NCBI RefSeq assembly: GCF_002863585.1
Contig: NZ_PGUY01000002.1
Span: forward strand, 1 to 64,000
Direction of reading: 5' to 3'
Length of the DNA: 64,000 nucleotides
Source of the DNA: Peribacillus deserti
Lineage (GTDB): Bacteria; Bacillota; Bacilli; Bacillales; DSM-1321
Shown: positions 31,563-40,957 of the stretch, piece after piece
How the letters are laid out: every line of letters starts with the position of its first letter
Position numbering within the stretch: the first letter of the stretch is position 1
Notes under the pieces: generated by a model
Told to the model about the DNA's origin: nothing
The model's input: the letters and a program-made list of their open reading frames with translations, nothing else
The model's database searches: none
Made by a program: the position numbers and the translations under genes

Positions 31563-32849
31563 ATGGAAAAACTAAAAATCGCTGGCGGTTATCCACTCAA
31601 AGGGTCTATAAGAGTAAGCGGCGCTAAGAATAGTGCGGTAGCCTTGATTCCAGCCACTATACTGGCCGATTCGCCTGTTACAATAGAAGGTCTTCCCGAA
31701 ATTTCTGATGTTGAAATATTAAAAGGATTGTTAGAGGAAATTGGGGGAACCGTTACATTTTCGGATAATGAAATGTGCGTGGATCCATCCACGATGGTTT
31801 CTATGCCGCTTCCTAATGGCAGAGTGAAGAAACTCCGCGCCTCTTATTATTTGATGGGTGCCATGCTTGGCCGTTTCAAAAAGGCAGTCATTGGTCTGCC
31901 GGGCGGCTGCCACTTAGGTCCACGCCCTATCGATCAGCACATTAAAGGGTTTGAAGCACTAGGTGCGCAGATTACAAATGAACAGGGCGCCATCTATCTA
32001 AGGGCAGATGAACTTAGAGGTGCCAAAATTTATCTCGATGTTGTCAGTGTCGGCGCAACCATTAATATTATGCTTGCAGCTGTACTGGCTAAAGGCAGGA
32101 CCACAATCGAAAACGCAGCGAAAGAACCGGAAATTATTGATGTAGCCACACTCCTGACGAATATGGGCGCACGGATCAAAGGGGCAGGTACGGATATCAT
32201 CCGTATTGATGGAGTAGAGAGCCTTCACGGCTGCCGCCATACCATCATCCCTGATCGAATTGAAGCAGGAACCTTTATGGTTCTGGCTGCTGCGGCAGGA
32301 GACGGCATACTTATAGATAATGTGATTCCCCAGCATTTAGAATCACTTACTGCAAAACTTAGAGAAATGGGAATCTCTGTGGAAACCGGTGATGACCAGA
32401 TTTTTGTATCACCTGGACCAAAGCTGAAGACCGTTGATATTAAAACTCTGGTATATCCAGGCTTCCCGACAGATCTTCAGCAGCCTTTCACCACTCTGCT
32501 TACAAAGGCGGAAGGCTCAGCAGTCGTTACAGATACCATTTATGGAGCCCGCTTTAAGCATATCGATGAATTAAGGCGCATGAATGCCAATATTAAAGTG
32601 GAAGGCCGGTCCGCAATCGTTTCAGGACCTGTCCAGCTTCAGGGAGCGAAAGTGAAAGCAAGCGATCTTCGTGCTGGTGCAGCTCTTGTTATTGCAGGCC
32701 TGATGGCGGAAGGTATAACTGAGATTACAGGCCTTGAGCATATTGACCGCGGCTACAGCAATCTTGAGGAGAAGCTGACAGGGCTGGGTGCGACCGTCTG
32801 GCGGGAAAAATTAACTCCTGAAGAAGCGGAGCAGCTGAAAAGTTCTTAA
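31563..32849 (+). CDS. murAB: UDP-N-acetylglucosamine 1-carboxyvinyltransferase 2
   Basis: A 428-residue EPSP-synthase-fold enzyme that adds enolpyruvate to UDP-GlcNAc, the first committed step of peptidoglycan synthesis. Cys116 in [11 protein letters not shown] is the phosphoenolpyruvate- and fosfomycin-reactive residue. The start is ATG 31563 with AAGGGAG eight bases upstream; an open frame reaches back to 31479 without a binding site. Bacilli carry two MurA enzymes; position between tal and glpX identifies the second one (MurAB/MurZ). Confidence 0.94.
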   Translation: MEKLKIAGGYPLKGSIRVSGAKNSAVALIPATILADSPVTIEGLPEISDVEILKGLLEEIGGTVTFSDNEMCVDPSTMVSMPLPNGRVKKLRASYYLMGAMLGRFKKAVIGLPGGCHLGPRPIDQHIKGFEALGAQITNEQGAIYLRADELRGAKIYLDVVSVGATINIMLAAVLAKGRTTIENAAKEPEIIDVATLLTNMGARIKGAGTDIIRIDGVESLHGCRHTIIPDRIEAGTFMVLAAAAGDGILIDNVIPQHLESLTAKLREMGISVETGDDQIFVSPGPKLKTVDIKTLVYPGFPTDLQQPFTTLLTKAEGSAVVTDTIYGARFKHIDELRRMNANIKVEGRSAIVSGPVQLQGAKVKASDLRAGAALVIAGLMAEGITEITGLEHIDRGYSNLEEKLTGLGATVWREKLTPEEAEQLKSS

Positions 32850-32944
32850 TTAGGACACATATTCCCTTTAATGTGTTACAATTAATTGTATAATGTGTTA
32901 TACGATTAAAAATCTATTTTAGATGTAGTGCAGGGGGAATTGCA

Positions 32945-33907
32945 GTGGAAAGAAGTTTATCAATGGAACTGGTCAGAGTTACTGAAGCAGCAGCACTTGC
33001 TTCCGCACGCTGGATGGGAAGAGGCAAAAAGGATGAAGCGGACGGCGCCGCCACTTCGGCGATGCGTGACGTTTTTGATACCGTGCCCATGAAAGGCACC
33101 GTGGTGATCGGCGAAGGAGAAATGGACGAAGCACCCATGCTTTTTATCGGCGAAAAGCTTGGCACAGGATATGGCCCAAGAGTTGATGTTGCAGTAGATC
33201 CGCTTGAAGGAACAAATATTGTCGCTTCAGGAGGATGGAATGCTCTGGCAGTTTTAGCTGTTGCAGATCACGGAAATCTGCTTCATGCACCTGATATGTA
33301 TATGGACAAGATTGCAGTCGGTCCTGAAGCTGTCGGGAAGGTCGATATCAATGCTTCTGTTATAGATAACTTAAAAGCTGTGGCAAAAGCAAAAAATAAG
33401 GATATTGAAGATTTGGTTGCTACTGTGCTGAACCGGCCGCGCCATCAGGAAATTATCAATCAGCTCAGAGAAGCGGGAGCCAGGATTAAGCTAATTAATG
33501 ACGGGGATGTAGCTGGCGCAATTAACACTGCATTTGACACCACAGGTGTGGATATCTTATTTGGCTCTGGCGGAGCACCAGAGGGCGTTCTTGCGGCCGT
33601 TGCCTTAAAATGTTTAGGCGGCGAAATTCAGGGGAAATTATTACCTCAGAGTGATGAAGAATTAGCAAGATGTTTGAAAATGGGCTTAGATGTCAATAAA
33701 GTACTTAGGATGGAAGATCTCGTAAAAGGGGATGACGCTATTTTTGCTGCCACAGGCGTTACAGACGGCGAGCTGCTTAGAGGCGTTCAGTATAAAGGCT
33801 TTTATGGTGAAACACATTCATTGGTTATGCGAGCTAAATCAGGGACAGTCCGGTTTATTGATGGCCGCCACAGCTTAAATAAAAAACCTAATCTAGTAAT
33901 AAAATAA
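32945..33907 (+). CDS. glpX: Class II fructose-1,6-bisphosphatase
   Basis: A 320-residue GlpX-family phosphatase that makes fructose-6-phosphate for gluconeogenesis. Metal and phosphate motifs are [11 protein letters not shown] near residue 56, DPLEGTN near residue 86 and [11 protein letters not shown] near residue 187. The start is GTG with AGGGGGAA upstream. The stop codon is immediately followed by the long-form R2 element at 33908. Confidence 0.95.
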   Translation: MERSLSMELVRVTEAAALASARWMGRGKKDEADGAATSAMRDVFDTVPMKGTVVIGEGEMDEAPMLFIGEKLGTGYGPRVDVAVDPLEGTNIVASGGWNALAVLAVADHGNLLHAPDMYMDKIAVGPEAVGKVDINASVIDNLKAVAKAKNKDIEDLVATVLNRPRHQEIINQLREAGARIKLINDGDVAGAINTAFDTTGVDILFGSGGAPEGVLAAVALKCLGGEIQGKLLPQSDEELARCLKMGLDVNKVLRMEDLVKGDDAIFAATGVTDGELLRGVQYKGFYGETHSLVMRAKSGTVRFIDGRHSLNKKPNLVIK

Positions 33908-34134
33908 GGCTCTTTTCTAAAAGATTGTTGTTTTTTAATAAGTTTTGTAACGTCACCCTATTGTCCAGTCAGGTTGATTGGAGCGTAAGGTGCGAGACTC
34001 CTGCGGGAACAGCGGGACAGGTGAGACCCCACAGGCGAAGCCGAGGAGGCTCACCGCCCGCCCCGCGGAAAGCGAGCATCCTGAAGTGGAAATCAACCCC
34101 TTGTTCAATAGCAACAAAGTTTGCGAAAACAGCC
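33908..34134 (+). repeat. R2 long form with terminal inverted repeats, copy I
   Basis: A 227 bp element starting the base after the glpX stop. The left end GGCTCTTTTCTAAAAGATTG and the right end read in reverse GGCTGTTTTCGCAAACTTTG form terminal inverted repeats. Same length as copy C (4097-4323) and nearly the same sequence throughout, including the GTGAG/CTCAC variant of the inner arms that the shorter copies lack. Confidence 0.9.
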
Positions 34135-34148
34135 TAAAATAAAGAGGC

Positions 34149-34180
34149 AAGCGGGCGGAATCGCTCGCTTCCTTGGTTTT
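34149..34180 (+). terminator. Probable terminator after glpX
   Basis: AAGCGGGCG pairs with CGCTCGCTT (one G-T type mismatch) around GAAT, then CCTTGGTTTT. It lies beyond the R2 element. Confidence 0.6.
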
Positions 34181-34285
34181 CATAAAGAGCCTTACGGTAA
34201 TTGTCGAAAGCTGGCTTACGGTCCTTCATGAATTCAGCAGGAAAAAGTTTCACTTCGGTAGAATTAAAATAAAGGCTATGTTAGT

Positions 34286-34379
34286 GTTGATGATTTTTGC
34301 AGATGACCCTTGCTAAAGGCGCGGTAATGCCTTAGGGGGAATGTTAAGGGAAAACCTGCGGAGATCAACTGGCTTGTTT
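34286..34379 (+). repeat. Strongly degenerate R2 repeat, copy J
   Basis: Only the ends (GTTGAT, GATCAAC), part of the AGGGGGAATG and ACCTGCGG arms, and outer words AGGCTATGTTA and TGTTTAACAAAGCT remain. It follows copy I within 160 bases. Confidence 0.5.
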
Positions 34380-34394
34380 AACAAAGCTCCTGAA

Positions 34395-34640
34395 AAGTAA
34401 TTCTAATGAGGGAGGAAACTGCTGGAAAACTCCTTGATAGCCGCCCCTGTTAGAAGGCATTAACAAAAAACTCCTAAGCTTCCTAAGTTTTTCAGCCCTT
34501 TTCTTAAAAGTTGAATATTTATTTTAAAGCAAGTAAAATAAAGCTTGTTTTTAATCCTGTGAAATTTCTTCAAACTTACTCCAAGTTAAAGAACCTTCCT
34601 TCAATTTTTCTTTCCTGGTGTTAGCTAATCTAAAAAGAGT
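34395..34640. other. Leader region of rho
   Basis: About 250 AT-rich bases upstream of rho. I see no ORF, no clear promoter and only a weak hairpin near 34470 (AAAAACT with AGTTTTT). Rho is autoregulated in B. subtilis, but I cannot point to a site here. Confidence 0.3.
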
Positions 34641-34649
34641 GGTGTCATA

Positions 34650-35936
34650 ATGAACTTAACAATTTCAAAATTAGAAACAATGAAGCTTAAAGAGCTATAT
34701 GAATTAGCACGTGAATTTAAAGTATCCTACTATAGCAAATTGACAAAGAAAGAGCTTATTTTTGCTATTTTAAAAGCGAGAGCTGAACAAGACGGTCTGT
34801 TATTCATGGAAGGTGTATTAGAAATCATTCCTTCTGAAGGATTTGGGTTCCTCCGTCCGATCAATTATTCGTCCAGCTCTGAAGATATATATATTTCAGC
34901 ATCACAGATCCGCCGCTTTGACCTGCGGAACGGTGACAAAGTTTCAGGTAAAGTCCGTCCGCCAAAGGAAAATGAAAGATATTACGGTCTTCTGCATGTT
35001 GAAGCTGTAAATGGCGACGACCCTGAATCTGCGAAGGAACGGGTCCATTTCCCTGGTCTGACTCCATTGTATCCGGACCGCCAGATGATGCTCGAAACAA
35101 CGCAGAAAAACCTATCAACCCGCATTATGGATTTGATTGCTCCTGTCGGCTTCGGCCAGCGTGGATTAATTGTTGCGCCTCCGAAAGCAGGTAAGACCAT
35201 TCTTTTAAAAGAAATAGCCAATGCTATCACTGTGAACCATCCTGAGGCTGAATTGATTGTTCTCCTGATTGATGAGCGCCCGGAGGAAGTAACCGATATT
35301 GAACGTTCGGTTGCAGGTGACGTTGTCAGCTCAACATTCGATCAGGTACCGGAAAATCATATCAAAGTAGCTGAATTGGTATTAGAGCGTGCAATGCGTC
35401 TCGTAGAGCATAAACGGGATGTTATCATCCTTATGGACAGCATTACCCGTCTTGCCCGTGCATACAACCTTGTTATCCCTCCAAGCGGCCGTACACTGTC
35501 CGGCGGTATCGATCCTGCGGCATTCCATAGACCTAAGCGGTTCTTCGGAGCAGCCCGTAACATTGAGGAGGGCGGAAGCTTGACCATATTGGCTACCGCA
35601 CTTGTCGACACAGGATCACGGATGGATGACGTCATTTATGAGGAATTTAAAGGGACGGGGAATTTAGAGCTTCATCTTGACCGTTCTCTTGCAGAGAAGC
35701 GTATCTTCCCGGCAATCGATATCCGCCGGTCTGGAACACGTAAAGAAGAGCTTCTTATTCCTAAAAATCACTTGGACAAATTATGGGCGATCCGTAAATC
35801 CATGTCTGATTCACCTGATTTTGCAGAGAGATTCCTTCGCAAGCTGAAATCTACCAAGAGCAACGAAGACTTCTTCAGCGTCTTAGATGATGAAATGAAG
35901 AAAAACCAGAGCGGTTCTTCTAAACGTTCATTGTAA
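34650..35936 (+). CDS. rho: Transcription termination factor Rho
   Basis: A 428-residue hexameric RNA helicase that ends transcription at Rho-dependent sites. It has the N-terminal Rho-N domain ([14 protein letters not shown]), an RNA-binding cold-shock domain ([11 protein letters not shown]), and a RecA-type ATPase with Walker A PPKAGKT near residue 178 and Walker [20 protein letters not shown] follows AAAGAGTGGTG. No large insertion, as usual in Bacillus. Confidence 0.97.
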   Translation: MNLTISKLETMKLKELYELAREFKVSYYSKLTKKELIFAILKARAEQDGLLFMEGVLEIIPSEGFGFLRPINYSSSSEDIYISASQIRRFDLRNGDKVSGKVRPPKENERYYGLLHVEAVNGDDPESAKERVHFPGLTPLYPDRQMMLETTQKNLSTRIMDLIAPVGFGQRGLIVAPPKAGKTILLKEIANAITVNHPEAELIVLLIDERPEEVTDIERSVAGDVVSSTFDQVPENHIKVAELVLERAMRLVEHKRDVIILMDSITRLARAYNLVIPPSGRTLSGGIDPAAFHRPKRFFGAARNIEEGGSLTILATALVDTGSRMDDVIYEEFKGTGNLELHLDRSLAEKRIFPAIDIRRSGTRKEELLIPKNHLDKLWAIRKSMSDSPDFAERFLRKLKSTKSNEDFFSVLDDEMKKNQSGSSKRSL

Positions 35937-36087
35937 ATTTTTGATAGACTCTTGCAAAATAGAAGATACCTTGCTATAATTAAGCTAATGTGTTTTGAAT
36001 AAATTATGTGGCAAGCGATTGAGCAAACCGCATTTTGAGTAATAAACTCTGTTTCAGCATGACTCAGGGCGGAAGGAGATGAAAAGA

Positions 36088-36288
36088 ATGAAAACAGGAA
36101 TTCATCCAAATTACAACAAAATTACTGTAACTTGTGCTTGCGGTAATACTTTTGAAACTGGTTCTGTAAAAAATGATATCCGCGTAGAAACATGTTCAGA
36201 ATGTCATCCATTCTACACTGGACGTCAAAAATTCGCTGAAGCTGGCGGACGTGTTGACCGTTTCAACAAAAAATACGGCATTAAGTAA
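36088..36288 (+). CDS. rpmE: 50S ribosomal protein L31 (zinc-binding type)
   Basis: A 66-residue L31. It has CACG and CSECH, so it is the zinc-binding C+ form, which serves as a zinc reservoir and is replaced by YtiA-type L31 under zinc limitation in B. subtilis. I use ATG 36088: GGAAGGAG abuts the upstream ATG at 36079, leaving no spacing for that start. Confidence 0.96.
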   Translation: MKTGIHPNYNKITVTCACGNTFETGSVKNDIRVETCSECHPFYTGRQKFAEAGGRVDRFNKKYGIK

Positions 36289-36307
36289 TCAACAAAGATA
36301 TGTACAA

Positions 36308-36338
36308 ACAGGCAAGAACGTTACTTGCCTGTTTTTTT
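36308..36338 (+). terminator. Terminator after rpmE
   Basis: ACAGGCAAG pairs with CTTGCCTGT around AACGTTA, followed by seven T. Confidence 0.95.
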
Positions 36339-36407
36339 AAGCCTTGATTTACATATTTCTGCTGTTTTTATGCTTATTTACGTCCTATTTAAGTCGAATA
36401 TACTCAT

Positions 36408-36438
36408 AAACCCGCCGGGGTGGCGGGTTTTCGTTTTT
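36408..36438 (+). terminator. Second terminator upstream of tdk
   Basis: AAACCCGCC pairs with GGCGGGTTT around GGGGT, followed by TCGTTTTT. It lies about 70 bases after the rpmE terminator and could act as a backup or as an attenuator in the tdk leader. Confidence 0.75.
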
Positions 36439-36568
36439 AGATGGTTCACTCCGCCTTCATTAAGAAGGACAAATGGGGAATCATAAATATAAACAATATT
36501 TTACTGCTGAACTTATCCTTTATTTTTGTTAACATATAGATTCAAAGTGTGGAAGGGAGAGCCTATTC

Positions 36569-37186
36569 ATGTATGTAATGAAACAAACAGGCTGGTTGGA
36601 ACTAATCTGCGGAAGCATGTTCTCGGGGAAATCTGAGGAGTTAATCAGGAGAGTACGCCGTGCGCAATTTGCCAAGCAAAAGATCATTGTGTTCAAGCCT
36701 GCCATTGATAATCGATATAGCGAAGAATCTGTAGTCTCTCATAACGGCTCTTCTTTCACAGCAAGACCCATTTCAAAATCCACTGACATCTTTAAAGCGA
36801 TTGAACCGGACGTGGATGTAATCGCGATTGATGAAGTGCAGTTTTTTGATGAAGAAATTATTCATGTTGCTGAGCATCTGGCAGACAGCGGCTATCGTGT
36901 AATCGCAGCGGGACTCGATCAGGATTTCCGCGGGGAGCCATTTGGCCCTGTACCGATGCTTATGTCTCTTGCTGAATCAGTAACTAAGCTGCAGGCCGTT
37001 TGTGCTGTCTGTGGTTCGCCAGCTAGCAGAACGCAGCGTTTGATCGACGGCAGGCCAGCTTTATATAACGATCCGGTGATCCTGGTAGGTGCTTCAGAGG
37101 CTTACGAGCCGCGCTGCAGACATCACCATGAAGTGCCTGGGAAAGACGAGATTCTTAAAGAACAGACCAATACGCTTACAAAATGA
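36569..37186 (+). CDS. tdk: Thymidine kinase
   Basis: A 205-residue type II thymidine kinase of the pyrimidine salvage pathway. The P-loop GSMFSGKS is at residues 15-22, IDEVQFFD near residue 90 is Walker B, and a zinc finger is formed by CAVCG and the C-terminal CRHHH. GGAAGGGAG lies upstream of ATG. Confidence 0.96.
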   Translation: MYVMKQTGWLELICGSMFSGKSEELIRRVRRAQFAKQKIIVFKPAIDNRYSEESVVSHNGSSFTARPISKSTDIFKAIEPDVDVIAIDEVQFFDEEIIHVAEHLADSGYRVIAAGLDQDFRGEPFGPVPMLMSLAESVTKLQAVCAVCGSPASRTQRLIDGRPALYNDPVILVGASEAYEPRCRHHHEVPGKDEILKEQTNTLTK

Positions 37187-37220
37187 TGTGAAATGGTGAA
37201 GGGATGGTTCCTTCATAGCT

Positions 37221-37260
37221 GAAGGAGCGGCCCTTTATAAAGTGGGGCTGTTCCTTTTTT
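37221..37260 (+). terminator. Terminator after tdk
   Basis: AAGGAGCGGCCC pairs with GGGGCTGTTCCT (one mismatch) followed by TTTTTT. Confidence 0.85.
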
Positions 37261-37393
37261 ATTTTATCCCCTTACACGTATCAGGGTTTCTGTCTGAATC
37301 CACATAAAGAATTAGTATATTTCTGGTAATTCATTTTTTTCGGGTAGTAACCCTCCCTATTTTTGGAAACAATAATAAGAGGAGGTGTGCACG

Positions 37394-37726
37394 GTGAAAA
37401 AAATAAATACTTCAGTATGTATCCACTTTTCCCACTGGCTGAAAATGTCCAAAAAAACACATTCCGTATTAAACGGGCAAAAAGGTCTTCTCCTTCCTTT
37501 TAAACCAAAAATGACTGAATATGAAAGAATTCAAAATATCGTGTCAGCGGCATCTGAATACCCCCTGGGTCCTCTTTTCATAAAGGATGATCAGCTATGG
37601 GTTACCTATCATGGAGCAAATGGCAGGCAGGGCGGGTCCAGTCTTGCCAAAGAGGAAGATCTGCTGCAAAAACGATTGGCACGAAAACTGGCAAATTATC
37701 GTATTACGGTCCGGATAGAAGCTTAA
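37394..37726 (+). CDS. Hypothetical protein of 110 residues between tdk and prfA
   Basis: I do not recognise a family. The protein is soluble and basic, with no signal peptide or membrane segment. It contains YERIQNIVSAASEYPLGPLFIKDDQLWVTYHG, read here only in part as a mixed alpha/beta pattern, and a KRLARKL basic stretch near the C-terminus. GTG 37394 is chosen because GAGGAGGTG lies eight bases upstream. The strong binding site and its own space between two terminated units support a real gene. Confidence 0.7.
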   Translation: MKKINTSVCIHFSHWLKMSKKTHSVLNGQKGLLLPFKPKMTEYERIQNIVSAASEYPLGPLFIKDDQLWVTYHGANGRQGGSSLAKEEDLLQKRLARKLANYRITVRIEA

Positions 37727-37743
37727 GCCAGCCTTAAATGGTT

Positions 37744-37772
37744 TTGACGTGTTAAATCTGCCATAATATAAT
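37744..37772 (+). promoter_or_regulatory. Sigma-A promoter for prfA-prmC
   Basis: -35 TTGACG (37744-37749), 17-base spacer, -10 TATAAT (37767-37772): one mismatch from consensus in total. Leader of about 100 bases. Confidence 0.75.
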
Positions 37773-37879
37773 GGAGTATGGTAATTCTTATATAATTGGC
37801 AAGGTTAATAGATTTTAAATACATTGAGACGTCAAGCGCCGACTAGGCTCTTTGATATAAAAATTTGAGGTGAAATATC

Positions 37880-38950
37880 GTGTTAGATCGTTTACAGGCA
37901 GTTGAGGACCGATATGAAAAATTAAATGAATTGCTGAGTGACCCGGCCATCATTAATGATGCAAACAAGCTGCGGGAATATTCCAAGGAACAGTCAGGCA
38001 TCCAGGATACAGTGGAGGCTTACAGAGAGTATAAATCAGTCCGCGAACAATACCAGGACGCGAAGCAGATGCTCGAAGAAAAGCTGGATCCTGAAATGCG
38101 TGAAATGGTAAAAGAAGAAATGGGCGAGCTGGAAGAACAGCTGGAAAACCTGGAAGGAAAGCTTAAGCTTCTTCTTGTTCCAAAGGACCCTAATGATCAG
38201 AAAAACGTAATTATGGAGATCCGCGGTGCAGCCGGTGGAGACGAGGCGGCCTTATTCGCAGGCACCTTATACCGTATGTACAGCCGCTTTGCTGAGGTAC
38301 AGGGCTGGAAGACGGAAATTATTGAAGCGAATCCTACAGGACTAGGTGGTTATAAAGAAATTATCTTTATGATTAACGGGAATGGTGCGTATTCAAAGCT
38401 CAAGTTTGAAAATGGCGCCCACCGCGTTCAGCGTGTTCCGGAAACTGAATCTGGAGGACGGATTCATACGTCAACGGCAACCGTAGCCGTTTTGCCGGAA
38501 GCGGAAGAGGTAGAAGTGGAAATTCATGAAAAGGATATCCGTGTCGATACCTTCGCATCCAGCGGACCAGGCGGACAGAGTGTTAACACGACCATGTCAG
38601 CCGTGCGTTTAACGCATTTGCCTACTGGAACAGTTGTATCCTGCCAGGATGAAAAGTCCCAGATCAAGAATAAAGAAAAAGCGATGAAGGTTCTTCGTGC
38701 CCGAGTATATGATAAATTCCAGCAGGAAGCACAGGCGGAATATGACCAAAACCGTAAAGCGGCTGTCGGTACAGGCGACCGCTCTGAACGGATTAGAACT
38801 TATAACTTCCCGCAAAATCGTGTAACCGACCACCGTATTGGTTTGACAATCCAGAAGCTGGATCAAATCATTGAAGGAAAATTGGATGAAATTCTAGATG
38901 CGTTAATTTTAGAAGATCAATCCAAAAGACTCCAAAATGAAGAAGACTGA
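37880..38950 (+). CDS. prfA: Peptide chain release factor 1
   Basis: A 356-residue class I release factor for UAA and UAG. Gly231-Gly232-Gln233 in SGPGGQS triggers peptidyl-tRNA hydrolysis. The codon-reading PxT loop is PET in [10 protein letters not shown]. The start is GTG with TTGAGGTGAAA upstream. It overlaps prmC by 14 bases, and PrmC methylates the GGQ glutamine of this protein. Confidence 0.96.
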   Translation: MLDRLQAVEDRYEKLNELLSDPAIINDANKLREYSKEQSGIQDTVEAYREYKSVREQYQDAKQMLEEKLDPEMREMVKEEMGELEEQLENLEGKLKLLLVPKDPNDQKNVIMEIRGAAGGDEAALFAGTLYRMYSRFAEVQGWKTEIIEANPTGLGGYKEIIFMINGNGAYSKLKFENGAHRVQRVPETESGGRIHTSTATVAVLPEAEEVEVEIHEKDIRVDTFASSGPGGQSVNTTMSAVRLTHLPTGTVVSCQDEKSQIKNKEKAMKVLRARVYDKFQQEAQAEYDQNRKAAVGTGDRSERIRTYNFPQNRVTDHRIGLTIQKLDQIIEGKLDEILDALILEDQSKRLQNEED

Positions 38951-39821
38951 TTCATTTAGCAAGGTATATGAAGCCCTGAGCTGGGCTTCTTCTTTTTTAA
39001 CCTCAGAAGGGCGCGACGGAAATGCGGGAGAGCTGCTTTTGCGGCACTTCATGAACATGGACCGCAGCCGACTTTTGGCAGATCTGCACATGGAGATTCC
39101 TGAGGACGTAAAAAAGCGGTTTGTGGAAAGTGTCCATGAACATGCCCGTGGAGTCCCGGTTCAGCATATCATCGGCTTTGAAGAGTTTTACGGAAGAACC
39201 TTTGAGGTAAATCAGGAAGTATTAATCCCGAGGCCTGAAACAGAAGAGCTGGTATATCATGCATTAAATAAGATTGCGGTTCTCTTCCAAGTGGAGAGTT
39301 TGATTAGTCTGGCTGATATAGGAACGGGCAGCGGGGCTATTGCAATCTCGATGAAACTGGAGAACTCCCGGTTAGAAGTAACGGGTACAGATATTGCTGA
39401 CGAATCCCTGGCTGTCGCCAGAAGGAATGCAGAGCGTTTGGGGGCAGACGTGACATTCGTGAAGGGTGATCTGCTTGCACCTTTTATCTCAAAAGGTAAG
39501 AAGCTCGACGTAGTCCTGTCAAATCCGCCTTATATTCCGATCGGGGATGAAGCGGAGATGTCAGTCGTCGTAACCGGTCATGAACCGCACCGCGCCTTGT
39601 TCGGGGGTGTTGACGGACTGGATTTCTACCGCCGGTTCATGGAGGAACTGCCAAAGATTCTTAACGTTAAGGCCTTGGTGGGCTTTGAAGTAGGTGCAGG
39701 GCAGGGGCCGTCCGTCCAACACCTTCTGCAGCAAACCTTTCCGGAAGCCCAAACCGAAATACAATACGACATAAACGGCAAAGACAGAATGGTCTTCGCC
39801 ATCCTGGGAAATAGGGACTGA
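38937..39821 (+). CDS. prmC: Release factor glutamine N5-methyltransferase
   Basis: A 294-residue SAM-dependent methyltransferase acting on release factors RF1 and RF2. A helical substrate-binding N-terminal domain is followed by the Rossmann domain with [12 protein letters not shown] and the catalytic NPPY near residue 198. It is translationally coupled to prfA. The C-terminal residues and stop codon are encoded by a REP-like hairpin that also looks like the terminator. Confidence 0.95.
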   Translation: MKKTDSFSKVYEALSWASSFLTSEGRDGNAGELLLRHFMNMDRSRLLADLHMEIPEDVKKRFVESVHEHARGVPVQHIIGFEEFYGRTFEVNQEVLIPRPETEELVYHALNKIAVLFQVESLISLADIGTGSGAIAISMKLENSRLEVTGTDIADESLAVARRNAERLGADVTFVKGDLLAPFISKGKKLDVVLSNPPYIPIGDEAEMSVVVTGHEPHRALFGGVDGLDFYRRFMEELPKILNVKALVGFEVGAGQGPSVQHLLQQTFPEAQTEIQYDINGKDRMVFAILGNRD

Positions 39822-39840
39822 CCCCTATTTCCCTTTTTTT
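39806..39840 (+). terminator. Terminator overlapping the prmC stop codon (REP-like)
   Basis: GGGAAATAGGG pairs perfectly with CCCTATTTCCC around ACTGAC, followed by eight T. The TGA stop lies in the loop. The sequence belongs to the same word family as the REP-like palindromes at 27770, 43953 and 51456. Confidence 0.88.
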
Positions 39841-39969
39841 TAAGGTATAAGATCAAATGCCGGATTCTGCTTACCGGTGGAAAATGACTTTTTCTAAAAA
39901 GATTACCTGATACAACAGGTAAACTGTTGTATTTTCGCTAGGGATGTTAGTGAAGTTTTAAGTTTTTAG

Positions 39970-40380
39970 TTCTTCATGCAGCGATGAAGGACAAAAAGAG
40001 GGAATGGGGCTGTAGAAACGTCCTTCATACAGGCGATGAAGGACGAAAAAAGGGAATGGAGCTTTAGAAACGTTCTTCATAGGGGCGATGAAGGACGAAA
40101 AGAGGGAATGGAGCTTTAGAAACGTTCTTCATACAGGCGATGAAGGACGAAAAGAGGGAATGGAGCTGTAGAAAAGTTCTTCATAGGGGTGATGAAGGAC
40201 GAAAATTGGGAAAGGAGCCGTAGAAACGTTCTTCTTACTGGGGATGAAGGACGAAAAGAGGGAATGGAGCTGTAGAAACGTTCTTCATACAAGGGATGAA
40301 GGACGAAAAGGGGGAACGAAGCTTTAGAAACGTTCTTCATTCAGGGGATGAAGGGCGAAAAGAGGGAAAGGAGCTGTAGA
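39970..40380. repeat. 52-bp hairpin tandem array, eight copies
   Basis: Copies start at 39970, 40021, 40073, 40125, 40177, 40229, 40281 and 40333. Each reads TTCTTCAT, a 5-6 base spacer, ATGAAGGACGAAAAGAGGG, then AATGGAGCTGTAGAAACG. TTCTTCAT and ATGAAGGA are nearly inverted repeats, so each unit can form a hairpin. The 52-base period is not a multiple of three, so it is not a coding repeat. It lies between prmC and spoIIR. Confidence 0.94.
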
Positions 40381-40508
40381 TCCACGTTCGAATAGTTCCT
40401 TATGAGTGAAAGGGGCGTTGAAGAGTAGCATGTGGCCTACTGACAAGCGTCAGAACGTAATGCATTTTTATTAACGGACGCAGCTCCTCCTAGACATCTA
40501 TCGGTAGA

Positions 40509-40735
40509 GATAAGCATAACTTGTCTATAGCTAAGCCATACAAACGGTAGATAAGCATATAAACAATATGATAAGCATATAAACGATGAGATAAGCATAT
40601 AAGCGATAGGATAAGCAAAGAACCTTGGCCCATAAGCATAAATCACCGAAACATAAGCATAATTCTAATAAACCTAAGCATAAAAGCTCCCAACATAATC
40701 ATAAACCTCCAAAACCTAAGCATAAATTTCCACTC
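40509..40735. repeat. 20-21-bp tandem array (ATAAGCATA family), about 11 units
   Basis: Units of the form GATAAGCATATAAACGAT, later CATAAGCATAAATC and CCTAAGCATAAA, each 20 or 21 bases long. The 5' units are 20 bp and A/T-richer; the 3' units are 21 bp with a C-rich tail, so the array changes type midway. It follows the 52-bp array by about 130 bases. Confidence 0.9.
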
Positions 40736-40902
40736 CGTTTTCAAAACCTGTAAAAAAATTAAAAAAAATAGTATATAGAGGGAAAGAGCCGCTGTGTGAC
40801 ACGGGTTTTCCGTAAAAAAAGTAAAATACGTTCAAAAAAGGCAGGGCGGAAAGCTTTTTTCCTGTTAGTCAGTCGAGTTCCACCGTTTTTTTAATTTTAC
40901 TA

Positions 40903-40931
40903 GTTTAAGATTCTTCATTCCTGGCCAAAAT
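40903..40931 (+). promoter_or_regulatory. Candidate sigma-F promoter of spoIIR
   Basis: GTTTA (40903-40907) and GGCCAAAAT (40923-40931) with a 15-base spacer, close to the sigma-F consensus GYWTA-N15-GGNRANAMT. SpoIIR is made in the forespore under sigma-F. The -10 lies about 27 bases from the start codon, so the leader is short. Confidence 0.65.
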
Positions 40932-40957
40932 GGGTGTTGTAAGGGAGGAATGGGGAA

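Noticed and set aside
40116-40340. Minus-strand 74-codon ORF in the 52-bp array
   Set aside because: The 52-bp unit is not a multiple of three, so the frame shifts from unit to unit. The ORF is chance openness of a purine-rich repeat.
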